Source: CAWIOX01 sp963837775 (GTDB lineage Bacteria; Pseudomonadota; Gammaproteobacteria; Burkholderiales; Burkholderiaceae_D). Taken from it: a stretch of 64,000 bases of DNA. The stretch is from positions 186,001 through 250,000 of the forward strand of contig CAWIOX010000035.1 of the NCBI GenBank assembly GCA_963837775.1, read 5' to 3'. Every line of letters begins with the position of its first letter. Positions within the stretch are counted from its first letter, which is position 1. Of this stretch, positions 45,576-54,369 are shown one piece after another. The notes under the pieces are model-generated. The model saw only the letters and a list, made by a program, of their open reading frames with translations, was not told the origin of the DNA and made no database searches. Position numbers and translations under genes: made by a program.

Positions 45576-46481
45576 TCAGAAAGCAGGAAAAACACCGGTG
45601 GAAAGATAGCGGTCTCCGCGGTCACATACGATGAAAACAATCGTCGCATTCTCGACCGTTTGAGAGATTCGCAATGCAACTTCGCAGGCACCCGCTGCCG
45701 AAATACCACAGAAAATCCCCTCCTCTACCGCCAGTCGCCGCGCCATATGCTCGGCCGCAGCCTGACTGACATTTTCGACCTGATCGACTCTCGATTTATC
45801 AAAAATCTTTGGCAAGTAGGCCTCCGGCCATTTGCGGATACCGGGGATCTGTGAACCTTCCTCAGGTTGTGCCCCGATGATTTGAATTTGTGGATTCTGT
45901 TCTTTCAGATATTGGGAAACGCCCATGATGGTGCCTGTAGTACCCATCGCGCTGACGAAATGCGTTACCCGCCCCTCTGTATCGCGCCATATCTCCGGCC
46001 CGGTTCCTTCATAGTGGGCGCGCGGATTATCCGGATTGGCAAATTGATCCAGAATGATGCCCTTGCCCTCTTTCTGCATCTGCTCAGCCAGATCGCGTGC
46101 ATATTCCATGCCGCCGGCTTTCGGGGTCAATATCATTTGCGCACCGTAGGCGGCCATGCTTTGGCGCCGCTCCACGCTCAAATTTTCCGGCATCAGCAGC
46201 AACATCTTGTAACCGCGCATTGATGCCGCCATCGCCAGCGCTATACCGGTATTGCCGCTGGTCGCTTCGATCAGGGTATCACCAGGCTTGATTTGCCCGC
46301 GCTCCTCGGCACGCATGATCATCGATATCGCAGGCCGGTCCTTGACCGAACCCGCAGGATTATTACCTTCCAGTTTGCCGAGGATGATGTTATTTCTCCG
46401 GCTGGCATCCTCACCGGGAATCCGCTTCAACTGGACTAAAGGTGTATTACCGATAGTGTCTTCAATCGTTAAGTAAGGCAT
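45576..46481 (-). CDS. cysM: Cysteine synthase B
   Basis: CysM makes cysteine from O-acetylserine with sulfide or thiosulfate. The 301-residue PLP enzyme carries the Schiff-base Lys47 in NPAGSVKDRPA, the substrate loop EATSGNTGIALA and the phosphate-binding GTTGTIMGV. Length and the segment FANPDNPRAHYEGTGPEIW fit CysM better than CysK. It converges with the HTH gene. Confidence 0.93.
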   Translation of the reverse strand: MPYLTIEDTIGNTPLVQLKRIPGEDASRRNNIILGKLEGNNPAGSVKDRPAISMIMRAEERGQIKPGDTLIEATSGNTGIALAMAASMRGYKMLLLMPENLSVERRQSMAAYGAQMILTPKAGGMEYARDLAEQMQKEGKGIILDQFANPDNPRAHYEGTGPEIWRDTEGRVTHFVSAMGTTGTIMGVSQYLKEQNPQIQIIGAQPEEGSQIPGIRKWPEAYLPKIFDKSRVDQVENVSQAAAEHMARRLAVEEGIFCGISAAGACEVALRISQTVENATIVFIVCDRGDRYLSTGVFPAF

Positions 46482-46565
46482 CGTGTCGTCGTATCACTTC
46501 AACAAAAACACCATTCTAATCGGAGATGTGTCCCCGCGCTGCCGGATAACTCCAACTCATGCAAC

Positions 46566-46600
46566 AAAAAACCCCGCGGTTTGCACCAGCGGGGTTTTTT
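46566..46600. terminator. Terminator between comEA and cysM
   Basis: ACCCCGC and GCGGGGT arms around GGTTTGCACCA, with A-run and T-run tails on either side, lie 17 bp after the comEA stop. It serves comEA on the reverse strand. Confidence 0.85.
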
Positions 46601-46616
46601 ATATAAGCAGGAGCGA

Positions 46617-47048
46617 TTACTTCTTCGGCTCTTCCTTTTTCATTTCTTTTGCAGCCTTAGCTGCCGGTTTGGTTTCCGTCTTTCCGGCTTCAGTTGCTGG
46701 CTTGGCCTCCATTTTGCCTGCATCAGCCTTCGGCTTGGTCTTCGCTTCGGTTTTAGCTGCAGCAGCAGGTGCATTTGGCTTAGCCTGGCCGTTCAGCGTC
46801 AATCCAGCCTGGGACAATTTGCTGGCATTTTTATCGCCCACGCCTTTAACGCGTTTTTCGAAATCCGTCCAATCCTTGAAATCGCCACCCTTTTTGCGTT
46901 CTTCAATAATGGTCTTCGACATTTTTGGGCCAATACCTTTGACACTATCGAGTGCTGCTTGATCAGCCTTATTGACGTCAACTTGCGCAAATGCAAAACC
47001 CATTGTTGCAATCAGAGAGGCAATAGCCAGCAATAATTTTTTGAACAT
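46617..47048 (-). CDS. ComEA-family helix-hairpin-helix protein with Lys/Ala-rich tail
   Basis: The 143-residue precursor has a signal peptide ending AFAQ, then a tandem HhH ComEA domain (VDVNKADQAALDSVKGIGPK and FEKRVKGVGDKNASKL), which binds DNA in the periplasm in competence systems. Residues 88-143 are a low-complexity Lys/Ala/Glu/Pro tail (KPKADAGKMEAKPA-like). In proteobacteria such proteins are common without proven transformation. The gene is monocistronic with its own terminator. Confidence 0.88.
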   Translation of the reverse strand: MFKKLLLAIASLIATMGFAFAQVDVNKADQAALDSVKGIGPKMSKTIIEERKKGGDFKDWTDFEKRVKGVGDKNASKLSQAGLTLNGQAKPNAPAAAAKTEAKTKPKADAGKMEAKPATEAGKTETKPAAKAAKEMKKEEPKK

Positions 47049-47168
47049 TTTATTTTCCTTCAGTGGGTGATTAACAAATCGACATTACAAGGTTGCTGCT
47101 AAGAGTAACGGCTACGGCGCCAAGAGGTTGACACAATTTAGGCAGTGCCGGAAATAATTTTATGTCAT

Positions 47169-48101
47169 TCAAGAAAAAAGTTCATCCTTTGTAACGGTAG
47201 CCGTACCAAGCTTACCGACAACAATACCGCCAGCGCGATTCGCAACGGAAACCGCATCATTCATCCCCATGCCAGCCCCCAACATCACCGCCAGAGAAGC
47301 GATGACGGTATCCCCGGCGCCTGACACGTCGAAGACTTCGCGCGCCATGGTCGGCACATGCATCACTTCCTGTTCCGTATACAAAGTCATTCCTTCTTCA
47401 GAGCGGGTCAGCAACAAGGCCTCGACACCCAGAGAACGCCGTAATTTTTGCGCTTTTTCGGTTAATTCAGCTTCTGTCGCCCAAGAACCTGCAATATGTC
47501 GGAACTCGGATTTATTCGGCGTCAACCAGGAAGCGCCTGCATACCGAGAAAAATCCTCCCCTTTCGGATCGACCAGAACACGCTTGCCCGCCTGCTTTGC
47601 TGCGTCAATCATGGCAGCCACATCGGCCAGACTTCCTTTCGCATAATCCGACAATACAATCGTGTCGTAATGCGGCAACAAGGCATTGAATTGACTTAAT
47701 TTATCACGCAGCACGGCATCCGTCGGCGGATTTTCAAAATCAACGCGCAACAGTTGCTGCTGGCGACCGATAACACGCAACTTGATGATAGTTGAGATGT
47801 TCGCATCGCGGTTCAGAAAACTGCTGATACCGGAATTTAACAGCAAACGCTCGACCGAATCGCCCGCTTCGTCTTGCCCGACAATTCCCAACAAACCGAC
47901 CTGAGCACCCAGTGCCGCAGCATTACGCGCCACATTGGCCGCACCACCCAAACGCTCCTCACGCCGCTCGACACGGACAATCGGAACCGGCGCTTCCGGC
48001 GATATCCGATTCACCTCTCCGAACCAGTAGCGATCCAGCATCACATCACCCACGACCAATATGCGAGCGGCACTCAGTGCAACTGGCAGCGCCGTGCTCA
48101 T
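47169..48101 (-). CDS. rfaE1: D-glycero-beta-D-manno-heptose-7-phosphate kinase
   Basis: This is the kinase half of the heptose pathway for the lipopolysaccharide core. The 310-residue PfkB-type sugar kinase has GDVMLDRYWFGEVNRISPEA, the GG pair in RLGGAANVARN, and the catalytic signature DVSGAGDTVIASLAV near residue 255. It lacks the nucleotidyltransferase half found in E. coli HldE, so a separate rfaE2 is expected elsewhere. It overlaps ugd by 4 bp. Confidence 0.93.
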   Translation of the reverse strand: MSTALPVALSAARILVVGDVMLDRYWFGEVNRISPEAPVPIVRVERREERLGGAANVARNAAALGAQVGLLGIVGQDEAGDSVERLLLNSGISSFLNRDANISTIIKLRVIGRQQQLLRVDFENPPTDAVLRDKLSQFNALLPHYDTIVLSDYAKGSLADVAAMIDAAKQAGKRVLVDPKGEDFSRYAGASWLTPNKSEFRHIAGSWATEAELTEKAQKLRRSLGVEALLLTRSEEGMTLYTEQEVMHVPTMAREVFDVSGAGDTVIASLAVMLGAGMGMNDAVSVANRAGGIVVGKLGTATVTKDELFS

Positions 48102-49471
48102 GATCGTGTCAGCACAGAACGGCCGATTCCATGGTATTCAAATCCCGAATCCGCCATAGTTTGCGGCTCGTATAAATTACGACCATCAAATATGATCGGC
48201 ATTGCAAGTTCAGCTTTCACCTGTTCAAAGTCAGGGCTGCGGAACGCTTTCCATTCAGTAACGATAGCCAGGGCATCGGCGCCGGTCAGCGCATCCATCG
48301 GGCTGGACGCAAAGCGGATGTTTTCCAACAGATCTGGCGTAGCGGCAAAATCGAGCGACAAGACCCGCTGCGCTTCCTCCATTGCCACCGGGTCATACAC
48401 TGCAGCGGTGGCGCCAAGCCGGATCAATTCACCCAACAGTACGCGCGAAGACGCTTCACGCATATCGTCTGTATTCGGCTTGAAAGCCAGCCCCCAGAGT
48501 GCAAAATGCTTGCCGCTCAAATCACTGCCAAAGCGGGCAACAATTTTCTTGCCAAGAATATGTTTCTGGTTATTGTTTACAGCTTCGACTGCACGCAAAA
48601 TAAGCAATTCCTGATCATAATCCCGCGCAGTCCGCTCCAGCGCCTGCACATCTTTCGGAAAACAGGAACCACCATAACCACAGCCTGCATACAGGAAACT
48701 ATGCCCAATGCGCGGATCAGAGCCGATACCATGACGTACCGCCTCGATATCTGCACCAACCTTGTCCGCCAGATTAGCAAGCTCATTCATGAAAGAGATA
48801 CGTGTCGCCAACATCGCATTGGCCGCATATTTGGTAAATTCTGCCGAGCGCACGTCCATCCAGAACGTGCGTTCATGATTGCGATTGAACGGCGTATACA
48901 GCTTTTTCATCAATGCATGCGCCTGCAGGCCTTCAGGTGTGCTGTCGCAACCGATCACGATGCGGTCTGGCCGCATGAAATCCTCTACCGCAGCACCTTC
49001 CTTGAGAAATTCAGGATTAGAAACCACTGAAAATGCTGTCGTCATATCACGCGCATCGAGTTCGGACAGAATTGCCTGGCGCACTTTGTCCGCGGTCCCG
49101 ACCGGCACTGTCGATTTATCGACGACCACCTTGAAACCGGTCATGAACTTACCAATGTTACGTGCCGCGCTCACCACATATTGCAAATCAGCAGAACCAT
49201 CCTCGTCTGGAGGAGTACCGACCGCGATGAACTGGACATCGCCATGGGCCACGCTTTGCGCCACATCAGTCGAAAATTTCAGACGCCCGGCAGCACGATT
49301 GCGCGCGACGATCTCTTCCAGACCGGGTTCATGAATAGGAATCCCACCGTCATTCAGGATGGCGATTTTACGTGCATCAACATCAAGGCAAAATACATCG
49401 TTACCAAGTTCTGCCAGACAGGCTCCGGTCACCAAGCCAACATAGCCGGTGCCAATAATCGTAATTTTCAT
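48098..49471 (-). CDS. ugd: UDP-glucose 6-dehydrogenase
   Basis: Ugd oxidises UDP-glucose to UDP-glucuronate for polysaccharide and lipid A modification. The 457-residue product has the NAD-binding GTGYVGLVTGACLAELG at the N-terminus, DKSTVPVGTAD, EFLKEGAAVEDF and the catalytic Cys near residue 260 in GYGGSCFPKD. It lies between lapB and rfaE1, an order common in Burkholderiales, which groups envelope-biogenesis genes. Confidence 0.95.
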   Translation of the reverse strand: MKITIIGTGYVGLVTGACLAELGNDVFCLDVDARKIAILNDGGIPIHEPGLEEIVARNRAAGRLKFSTDVAQSVAHGDVQFIAVGTPPDEDGSADLQYVVSAARNIGKFMTGFKVVVDKSTVPVGTADKVRQAILSELDARDMTTAFSVVSNPEFLKEGAAVEDFMRPDRIVIGCDSTPEGLQAHALMKKLYTPFNRNHERTFWMDVRSAEFTKYAANAMLATRISFMNELANLADKVGADIEAVRHGIGSDPRIGHSFLYAGCGYGGSCFPKDVQALERTARDYDQELLILRAVEAVNNNQKHILGKKIVARFGSDLSGKHFALWGLAFKPNTDDMREASSRVLLGELIRLGATAAVYDPVAMEEAQRVLSLDFAATPDLLENIRFASSPMDALTGADALAIVTEWKAFRSPDFEQVKAELAMPIIFDGRNLYEPQTMADSGFEYHGIGRSVLTRS

Positions 49472-49517
49472 GGTTATCAGAGTGAGAGCGCAACACCCTT
49501 GCGGGCAGGCCGCGCGT

Positions 49518-50693
49518 TTAGTTCATTACATTCAGTTCTTCGGTTCGGCGCGGTGGATAGGTTTCCCACTGACTGCAGCCGGGACATTGCCAATAAAATT
49601 GGCGCGCCTTGAAACCGCAGTGGCTGCATTGGTAACGGGCAAGTTTTTGCGCGTAACCATGTACCAGGTTTTTTACCAAGGTCAATTCTGGTCGTATTTC
49701 GGGACGCGCATCCAGCAAACGCGCATCCAGCAATTTATCAAGTCCAAGTAAGGTAGGTGTACGACGCAATTCGTCACTGACCAATTGTTTGGCCGCCTCA
49801 ACGCCATCCAGTTCAAGAACCGCCTTGAAAACAACCTCCAGCATATCGATGGAAGATGCCTCAGCCAGATAGGACTTCAGCAAATTGATTCCTTCTTGCG
49901 CACGGCCCACAGCACGATAGCCATCCATCAAGCGCTGTGCGACCAGCGCCACGTGAGGCACGCTTTGTTGTTCAACCCGACGCCAGGCCAGCAATGCGCC
50001 CTCTGCATCACCTTTCGCTAATATGACATCCCCCGTCAATAATGTGGCACGCACATTTTTTCGGTCGGCGGCCAATGCTTTATCGAGCAAATCCAGCGCT
50101 GCTTCAGGGTGTGTATGCACCAGCTCGTCCTGTGCCAGCTCACAATAGAATTGGGCAATCTCCTTTTGGCGGCCGCCTGCGCCAGACTCCTGCAGGGCAC
50201 GCGCGGCATCAATGGCGCGCAACCATTCTTTTTCTCGCTGAAAAATCTCCAGCAGTGCCTTGCGCGCTTGTGGGCTATATTGAGTATCAATCAAGAGATT
50301 GAATGTTTCTTCAGCGCGATCCAGCAAGCCGGCTTTCAGATAATCCTGACCCAGTTCATATTGGGCCTGCATTTGCTGATCTTGCGGCAAATCAGATCTG
50401 ACCAACAGGTTTTGATGGACACGGATAGCCCGCTCAGTCTCACCACGGCGGCGAAACAGGTTACCTAGTGCAAAATGTAAATCCACCGTTTCAGGATCGA
50501 GCTTAACGATTTCAATGAAGGCATCAATCGCTTTGTCCGGCTGCTCGTTGAGCAGGAAATTCAAGCCTTTAAAATAACCTTTCGGCAGGCTGCGCGATTC
50601 AGATAGTAATTGTTGAATATCTACCCGCGCGGCAATCCAGCCCAGCGAGAAAAAAACAGGGATGCCTAGCAACCACCAAGTTTCAAATTCCAT
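49518..50693 (-). CDS. lapB: Lipopolysaccharide assembly protein B (LapB/YciM)
   Basis: LapB is an inner-membrane TPR protein that in E. coli controls LpxC turnover and so LPS synthesis. The 391 residues contain one N-terminal membrane helix, about six TPR repeats (such as VDLHFALGNLFRRRGETERA) and a rubredoxin-like C-terminal metal site with two CxxC pairs (CSHCG and CPGC). It follows lapA 28 bp downstream. All ligand cysteines are present. Confidence 0.94.
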   Translation of the reverse strand: MEFETWWLLGIPVFFSLGWIAARVDIQQLLSESRSLPKGYFKGLNFLLNEQPDKAIDAFIEIVKLDPETVDLHFALGNLFRRRGETERAIRVHQNLLVRSDLPQDQQMQAQYELGQDYLKAGLLDRAEETFNLLIDTQYSPQARKALLEIFQREKEWLRAIDAARALQESGAGGRQKEIAQFYCELAQDELVHTHPEAALDLLDKALAADRKNVRATLLTGDVILAKGDAEGALLAWRRVEQQSVPHVALVAQRLMDGYRAVGRAQEGINLLKSYLAEASSIDMLEVVFKAVLELDGVEAAKQLVSDELRRTPTLLGLDKLLDARLLDARPEIRPELTLVKNLVHGYAQKLARYQCSHCGFKARQFYWQCPGCSQWETYPPRRTEELNVMN

Positions 50694-50721
50694 GCACGCT
50701 CTTATTAGTATTGGGTAGCGA

Positions 50722-51039
50722 TTATTGCTTGTTGATCACAGCATCAGGTTGAGGCGGTTGTGCATGCAAAAGTTGCCGCGCTTCATTCTCCTTCTGCATC
50801 GCCATGATGGTTTTTTTCTGTTTAGACAAATCGCGTCGATGACGGAACACGGTAGGCGTCAATGCCAACACCCCCAGCGTAGCGCCTGCGGCAAAAAATC
50901 CCAACAAAATGAGCACCAAGGGGCCGCGTATTTCGTAATCCAAGAAAAACCGCAAAGCGACTTCCTGCGTATTTTTTAATGCAAAGCCAAAAAAGACAAT
51001 AAAAAGCAAGACTGCTATTACCCTTGAGACTAGTTTCAT
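50722..51039 (-). CDS. lapA: Lipopolysaccharide assembly protein A domain protein (LapA)
   Basis: The 105-residue product has two hydrophobic helices (IAVLLFIVFFGFALKN and VLILLGFFAAGATLGVLA) joined by a short periplasmic loop, then a basic cytoplasmic coiled tail (HRRDLSKQKKTIMAMQKE). This is the standard LapA topology. It partners LapB. GGAAG precedes the ATG. Confidence 0.9.
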   Translation of the reverse strand: MKLVSRVIAVLLFIVFFGFALKNTQEVALRFFLDYEIRGPLVLILLGFFAAGATLGVLALTPTVFRHRRDLSKQKKTIMAMQKENEARQLLHAQPPQPDAVINKQ

Positions 51040-51102
51040 AGTGCAACTTCCTTAGTCATCGTAATAAGTGTAAGGCTTGTTTATAAAACGAAATTGTACG
51101 TG

Positions 51103-51134
51103 AAAAAAAACGGCATCCATGGATGCCGTTTTTA
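51103..51134. terminator. ihfB terminator (perfect palindrome)
   Basis: AAAACGGCATCCATGGATGC continues as an exact palindrome to GCCGTTTTT. It lies 16 bp after ihfB and separates rpsA-ihfB from lapA. Confidence 0.85.
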
Positions 51135-51149
51135 TTTTCCGCAAATGAC

Positions 51150-51455
51150 TCAATCATCCATGATCGGTTGCCCAACCATTGCATCAACTCGCTCACGCAA
51201 CTCTTTGCCAGGCTTGAAATGAGGTACCCGTTTTTCGGGCACCATCACTTTGTCGCCGGATTTTGGATTGCGACCGATACGCGGCGGCCTGCCATTCAAC
51301 GCAAAACTACCGAATCCACGTATTTCAATGCGCTGACCGGCCGCTAAAGCATCGGTCATCGCATCGAGAATGGTTTTAACCGCGTAATCCGCATCTTTTG
51401 CAACCAGTTGCGGATAACGCTCGGCCAAGCGTGCTATCAACTCCGACTTTGTCAT
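51150..51455 (-). CDS. ihfB: Integration host factor subunit beta
   Basis: IhfB is half of the DNA-bending heterodimer IHF. The start MTKSELIARLAERY (51455) gives 101 residues; an upstream in-frame TTG adds only a Ser run. The DNA-intercalating segment GRPPRIGRNPKSGDKV and FGSFALN are intact. It follows rpsA by 17 bp, the universal proteobacterial order. Confidence 0.95.
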   Translation of the reverse strand: MTKSELIARLAERYPQLVAKDADYAVKTILDAMTDALAAGQRIEIRGFGSFALNGRPPRIGRNPKSGDKVMVPEKRVPHFKPGKELRERVDAMVGQPIMDD

Positions 51456-51472
51456 TGACGAACTCGACAACC

Positions 51473-53185
51473 TTAGTTCTTGTTGTCAAATTTTGCTTTT
51501 AGCAATGCGCCCAGGCTAGTCGTACCAGAAGCAGCATTGGAGTCTGACGACATCTTGCTCATTGCTTCTTGTGTTTCGACATTGTCTTTTGCTTTGATCG
51601 ACAACTGGATACCACGTGCTTTACGGTCGATATTCAAAACCATAGCCTCGACTGTATCGCCGACTTTCAGGTGAGTACCGGCATCTTCAACGCGATCGCG
51701 GGAGATTTCGGAAGCACGCAGATAGCCTTCAACTTCGTCGGACAACTGAATCACTGCGCCCTTAGGCTCAACTGATTTAACGGTACCAGTAACAACAGCA
51801 CCTTTGTCGTTCATCGCAGCGTAGTTGTTGAACGGATCGCCTTCGAGCTGTTTAACGCCCAGGGAAACACGCTCACGCTCAACGTCGATGGCCAACACGA
51901 TGGCTTCCAGCTCGTCACCTTTCTTGAAGCGACGAACTGCTTCTTCGCCTGTTTCAGTCCAGGACAGATCGGACAAGTGAACCAGACCGTCGATATTGCC
52001 AGCCAGGCCGATGAACACGCCGAAGTCCGTGATCGATTTGATCGCGCCGCGGACTTTATCGCCCTTCTTGTGCGTCACTGCGAAGTCATCCCATGGGTTG
52101 GCTTTGCATTGCTTCATGCCGAGGCTGATGCGACGACGCTCTTCGTCGATTTCCAGAACCATGACTTCAACTTCATCGCCCAATTGAACAACTTTGTTTG
52201 GTGCCACGTTCTTGTTAGTCCAGTCCATTTCGGAAACGTGAACCAGACCTTCAATACCCTGCTCGACTTCAACGAACGCGCCATAGTCGGTCAGGTTCGT
52301 GACTTTACCGAACAAGCGTGTGCTTTGTGGGTAACGACGGGACAGGCCAGTCCAAGGATCGTCGCCCAATTGCTTGACGCCCAGGGACACACGGTTTTTC
52401 TCTTGATCGTATTTCAAGACTTTTGCAGTGATCTCTTGACCGACTGTCAGCACTTCGGATGGGTGACGCACACGACGCCATGCCAGATCGGTGATGTGCA
52501 ACAAGCCATCGATGCCGCCCAGATCAACGAATGCGCCATAGTCAGTGATATTTTTGACCACGCCGTTGACGATGGTGCCTTCTTTCAAGGTTTCCATCAG
52601 TTTTTGACGCTCTTCGCCCATCGATGCTTCGATGACGGCGCGGCGCGACAACACAACGTTGTTACGTTTACGATCAAGTTTGATAACCTTGAATTCGAGA
52701 GTCTTGCCTTCGAATGGGGTAGTGTCCTTGACAGGACGAGTATCAACCAGCGAACCCGGCAGGAATGCGCGGATGCCGTTGGTCAAGACGGTCAGGCCGC
52801 CTTTAACTTTACCATTGACCGTACCAACCACGATTTCGCCGGATTCCATCGCTTTTTCAAGCGCGAGCCACGATGCAAGACGTTTCGCCTTGTCACGGGA
52901 CAAGATAGTGTCGCCAAAGCCATTTTCGAGGGATTCGATCGCAACAGAAACGAAGTCACCGATTTGGACTTCGAGTTCGCCTTGATCGTTCTTGAATTCT
53001 TCTACAGGGATAAAGGCTTCGGATTTCAGGCCAGCGTTCACGATGACGAAATTATGGTCAAGGCGGACGACTTCAGCGGAAATCACTTCACCGGAGCGCA
53101 TGTCTTGACGTGACAGCGATTCCTCGAAGAGGGCAGCAAAACTTTCCATACCAGCGAATTCGGTAGAGGTAGAAGCAGTAGACAT
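51473..53185 (-). CDS. rpsA: 30S ribosomal protein S1
   Basis: S1 binds mRNA and helps 30S initiation. The 570 residues contain six S1 repeats, recognisable from recurring segments such as NITDYGAFVDLGGIDGLLHI and SITDFGVFIGLAGNIDGLVH, plus the acidic N-terminal ribosome-docking region (MESFAALFEESLSRQDM). Length is close to other betaproteobacterial S1. It lies between cmk and ihfB. Confidence 0.97.
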   Translation of the reverse strand: MSTASTSTEFAGMESFAALFEESLSRQDMRSGEVISAEVVRLDHNFVIVNAGLKSEAFIPVEEFKNDQGELEVQIGDFVSVAIESLENGFGDTILSRDKAKRLASWLALEKAMESGEIVVGTVNGKVKGGLTVLTNGIRAFLPGSLVDTRPVKDTTPFEGKTLEFKVIKLDRKRNNVVLSRRAVIEASMGEERQKLMETLKEGTIVNGVVKNITDYGAFVDLGGIDGLLHITDLAWRRVRHPSEVLTVGQEITAKVLKYDQEKNRVSLGVKQLGDDPWTGLSRRYPQSTRLFGKVTNLTDYGAFVEVEQGIEGLVHVSEMDWTNKNVAPNKVVQLGDEVEVMVLEIDEERRRISLGMKQCKANPWDDFAVTHKKGDKVRGAIKSITDFGVFIGLAGNIDGLVHLSDLSWTETGEEAVRRFKKGDELEAIVLAIDVERERVSLGVKQLEGDPFNNYAAMNDKGAVVTGTVKSVEPKGAVIQLSDEVEGYLRASEISRDRVEDAGTHLKVGDTVEAMVLNIDRKARGIQLSIKAKDNVETQEAMSKMSSDSNAASGTTSLGALLKAKFDNKN

Positions 53186-53298
53186 AGGTTTTTTACTGGT
53201 TATCCAGCAGGGGCCGCGACATGCGACTTAAACTGGGTTAGGTTTATCAACACCCGGCAAGGCTTTACGCCTGAACGGACACCAATGGGACTACACAA

Positions 53299-53967
53299 TC
53301 ATTCACTGATTGCTGCATACCAACGCAACACTTGAGCAACTGCCTCATCAGCAGTCATCTCGGAAGTATCCAGCAACAATGCCTCTGGTGCAGGCTTCAG
53401 CGGGGCGGTTGCACGCTGTTCATCGCGCGCATCCCGCTCACTCAAATCCCGCGAGAGGTCGTTAATATTAGCAGAAAAACCCTTGCCAATCAATTGCTTA
53501 TAGCGCCTCTGCGCACGCGCCGCCACACTCGCTGTCAAAAACACCTTCAGCGCGGCATCGGGAAAAATAACCGTTCCCATATCGCGCCCGTCCGCCACCA
53601 AGCCCGGCAAGGCCTTGAAACCCAGCTGCAACTGTACCAACGCCTGGCGCACGGCGGGCAGTGCGGCAATTTTGGAAGCCGCATTACCCACTTTCTCAGC
53701 ACGGATTGCATCACTCACATCCTGCCCGGCCAAAAAGACGCCATCGCCGACAAACGAACAGGGCAAGCCTGCGGCCAATGCGGCCAGCGCGACCTCATCG
53801 TCCAGCGCAATATCGCCCCCCAATGCAGACAGGGCGGTAAGACGGTACAGGGCGCCTGAATCGAGATAATGGAATCCCAATTGCTGTGCGACACGTTGCG
53901 CAACCGTGCCCTTGCCGGAGGCAGTCGGGCCATCAATGGCGATCACCGGAATCGTAGATTTATTCAT
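53299..53967 (-). CDS. cmk: Cytidylate kinase
   Basis: Cmk phosphorylates CMP and dCMP. From the ATG at 53967 the product has 222 residues with P-loop GPTASGKGT, the CMP-binding LDSGALYRL and VADGRDMGTVIFPDA. The frame is open 42 bp upstream, but that part lies inside repeat copy G. No convincing ribosome site is seen; the repeat ends just 9 bp before this ATG. Confidence 0.94.
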   Translation of the reverse strand: MNKSTIPVIAIDGPTASGKGTVAQRVAQQLGFHYLDSGALYRLTALSALGGDIALDDEVALAALAAGLPCSFVGDGVFLAGQDVSDAIRAEKVGNAASKIAALPAVRQALVQLQLGFKALPGLVADGRDMGTVIFPDAALKVFLTASVAARAQRRYKQLIGKGFSANINDLSRDLSERDARDEQRATAPLKPAPEALLLDTSEMTADEAVAQVLRWYAAISE

Positions 53968-53975
53968 ATTTTCAT

Positions 53976-54046
53976 GGGGGTATATTGAAAAACATACCTG
54001 CTCCCGCAATAATTATCTGCACAATTAAAAATACCCAGTGGAGTAT
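53976..54046 (-). repeat. 71-bp dispersed intergenic element, copy G
   Basis: This copy fills most of the gap between the Cdd1-like gene and cmk. On the reverse strand it reads ATACTCCACTGGGTAT, TTTTAATTGTGCAGATAATT, TGCGGGAG and ATACCCCC, the last directly in front of cmk. It lacks the ATG found at the core start of most copies, and cmk must be transcribed through it. Confidence 0.74.
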
Positions 54047-54066
54047 AAATCATGGCACTGGATCCA

Positions 54067-54369
54067 TCAGTGAGCGTCTTGCCAGTTCCACCACTTCAAT
54101 TTTGCAGGATCGGGGTTGGGCGTTTGCGCAAAATAAACCGCGCAGCGTGCCACGTACAGCCAGCAACGATCAACATGACCACCCTGCAGTGCGCACTGCC
54201 GCTCATATAATACTTGCGGGTCGCAGCCTTGCAATTCTGCGACACGACGAAAACCCTGATCGTATAAGTCTTGCGCAATACGCGGCCCGACGCCCGGAAT
54301 GCGCCGCAACTCTTTGAGTGCGGCGACGTGCTCAGAACAGGTTGTTGTGAGCGACTTGCGCGAAGGCAT
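54067..54369 (-). CDS. Helix-hairpin-helix protein of the Cdd1 (pathogenicity locus) type
   Basis: The 100-residue product starts at 54369, overlapping the aroA 3' end by 38 bp. It has an HhH segment (RRIPGVGPRIAQDLYDQG), then AELQGCDPQVLYERQCALQG and HVDRCWLYVARCAVYFA, which I recall as the signature of the Cdd1 family. The ending KLKWWNWQD also fits. The function is unknown; HhH implies nucleic-acid contact. It interrupts the usual aroA-cmk adjacency. The overlapping start is uncertain. Confidence 0.7.
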   Translation of the reverse strand: MPSRKSLTTTCSEHVAALKELRRIPGVGPRIAQDLYDQGFRRVAELQGCDPQVLYERQCALQGGHVDRCWLYVARCAVYFAQTPNPDPAKLKWWNWQDAH

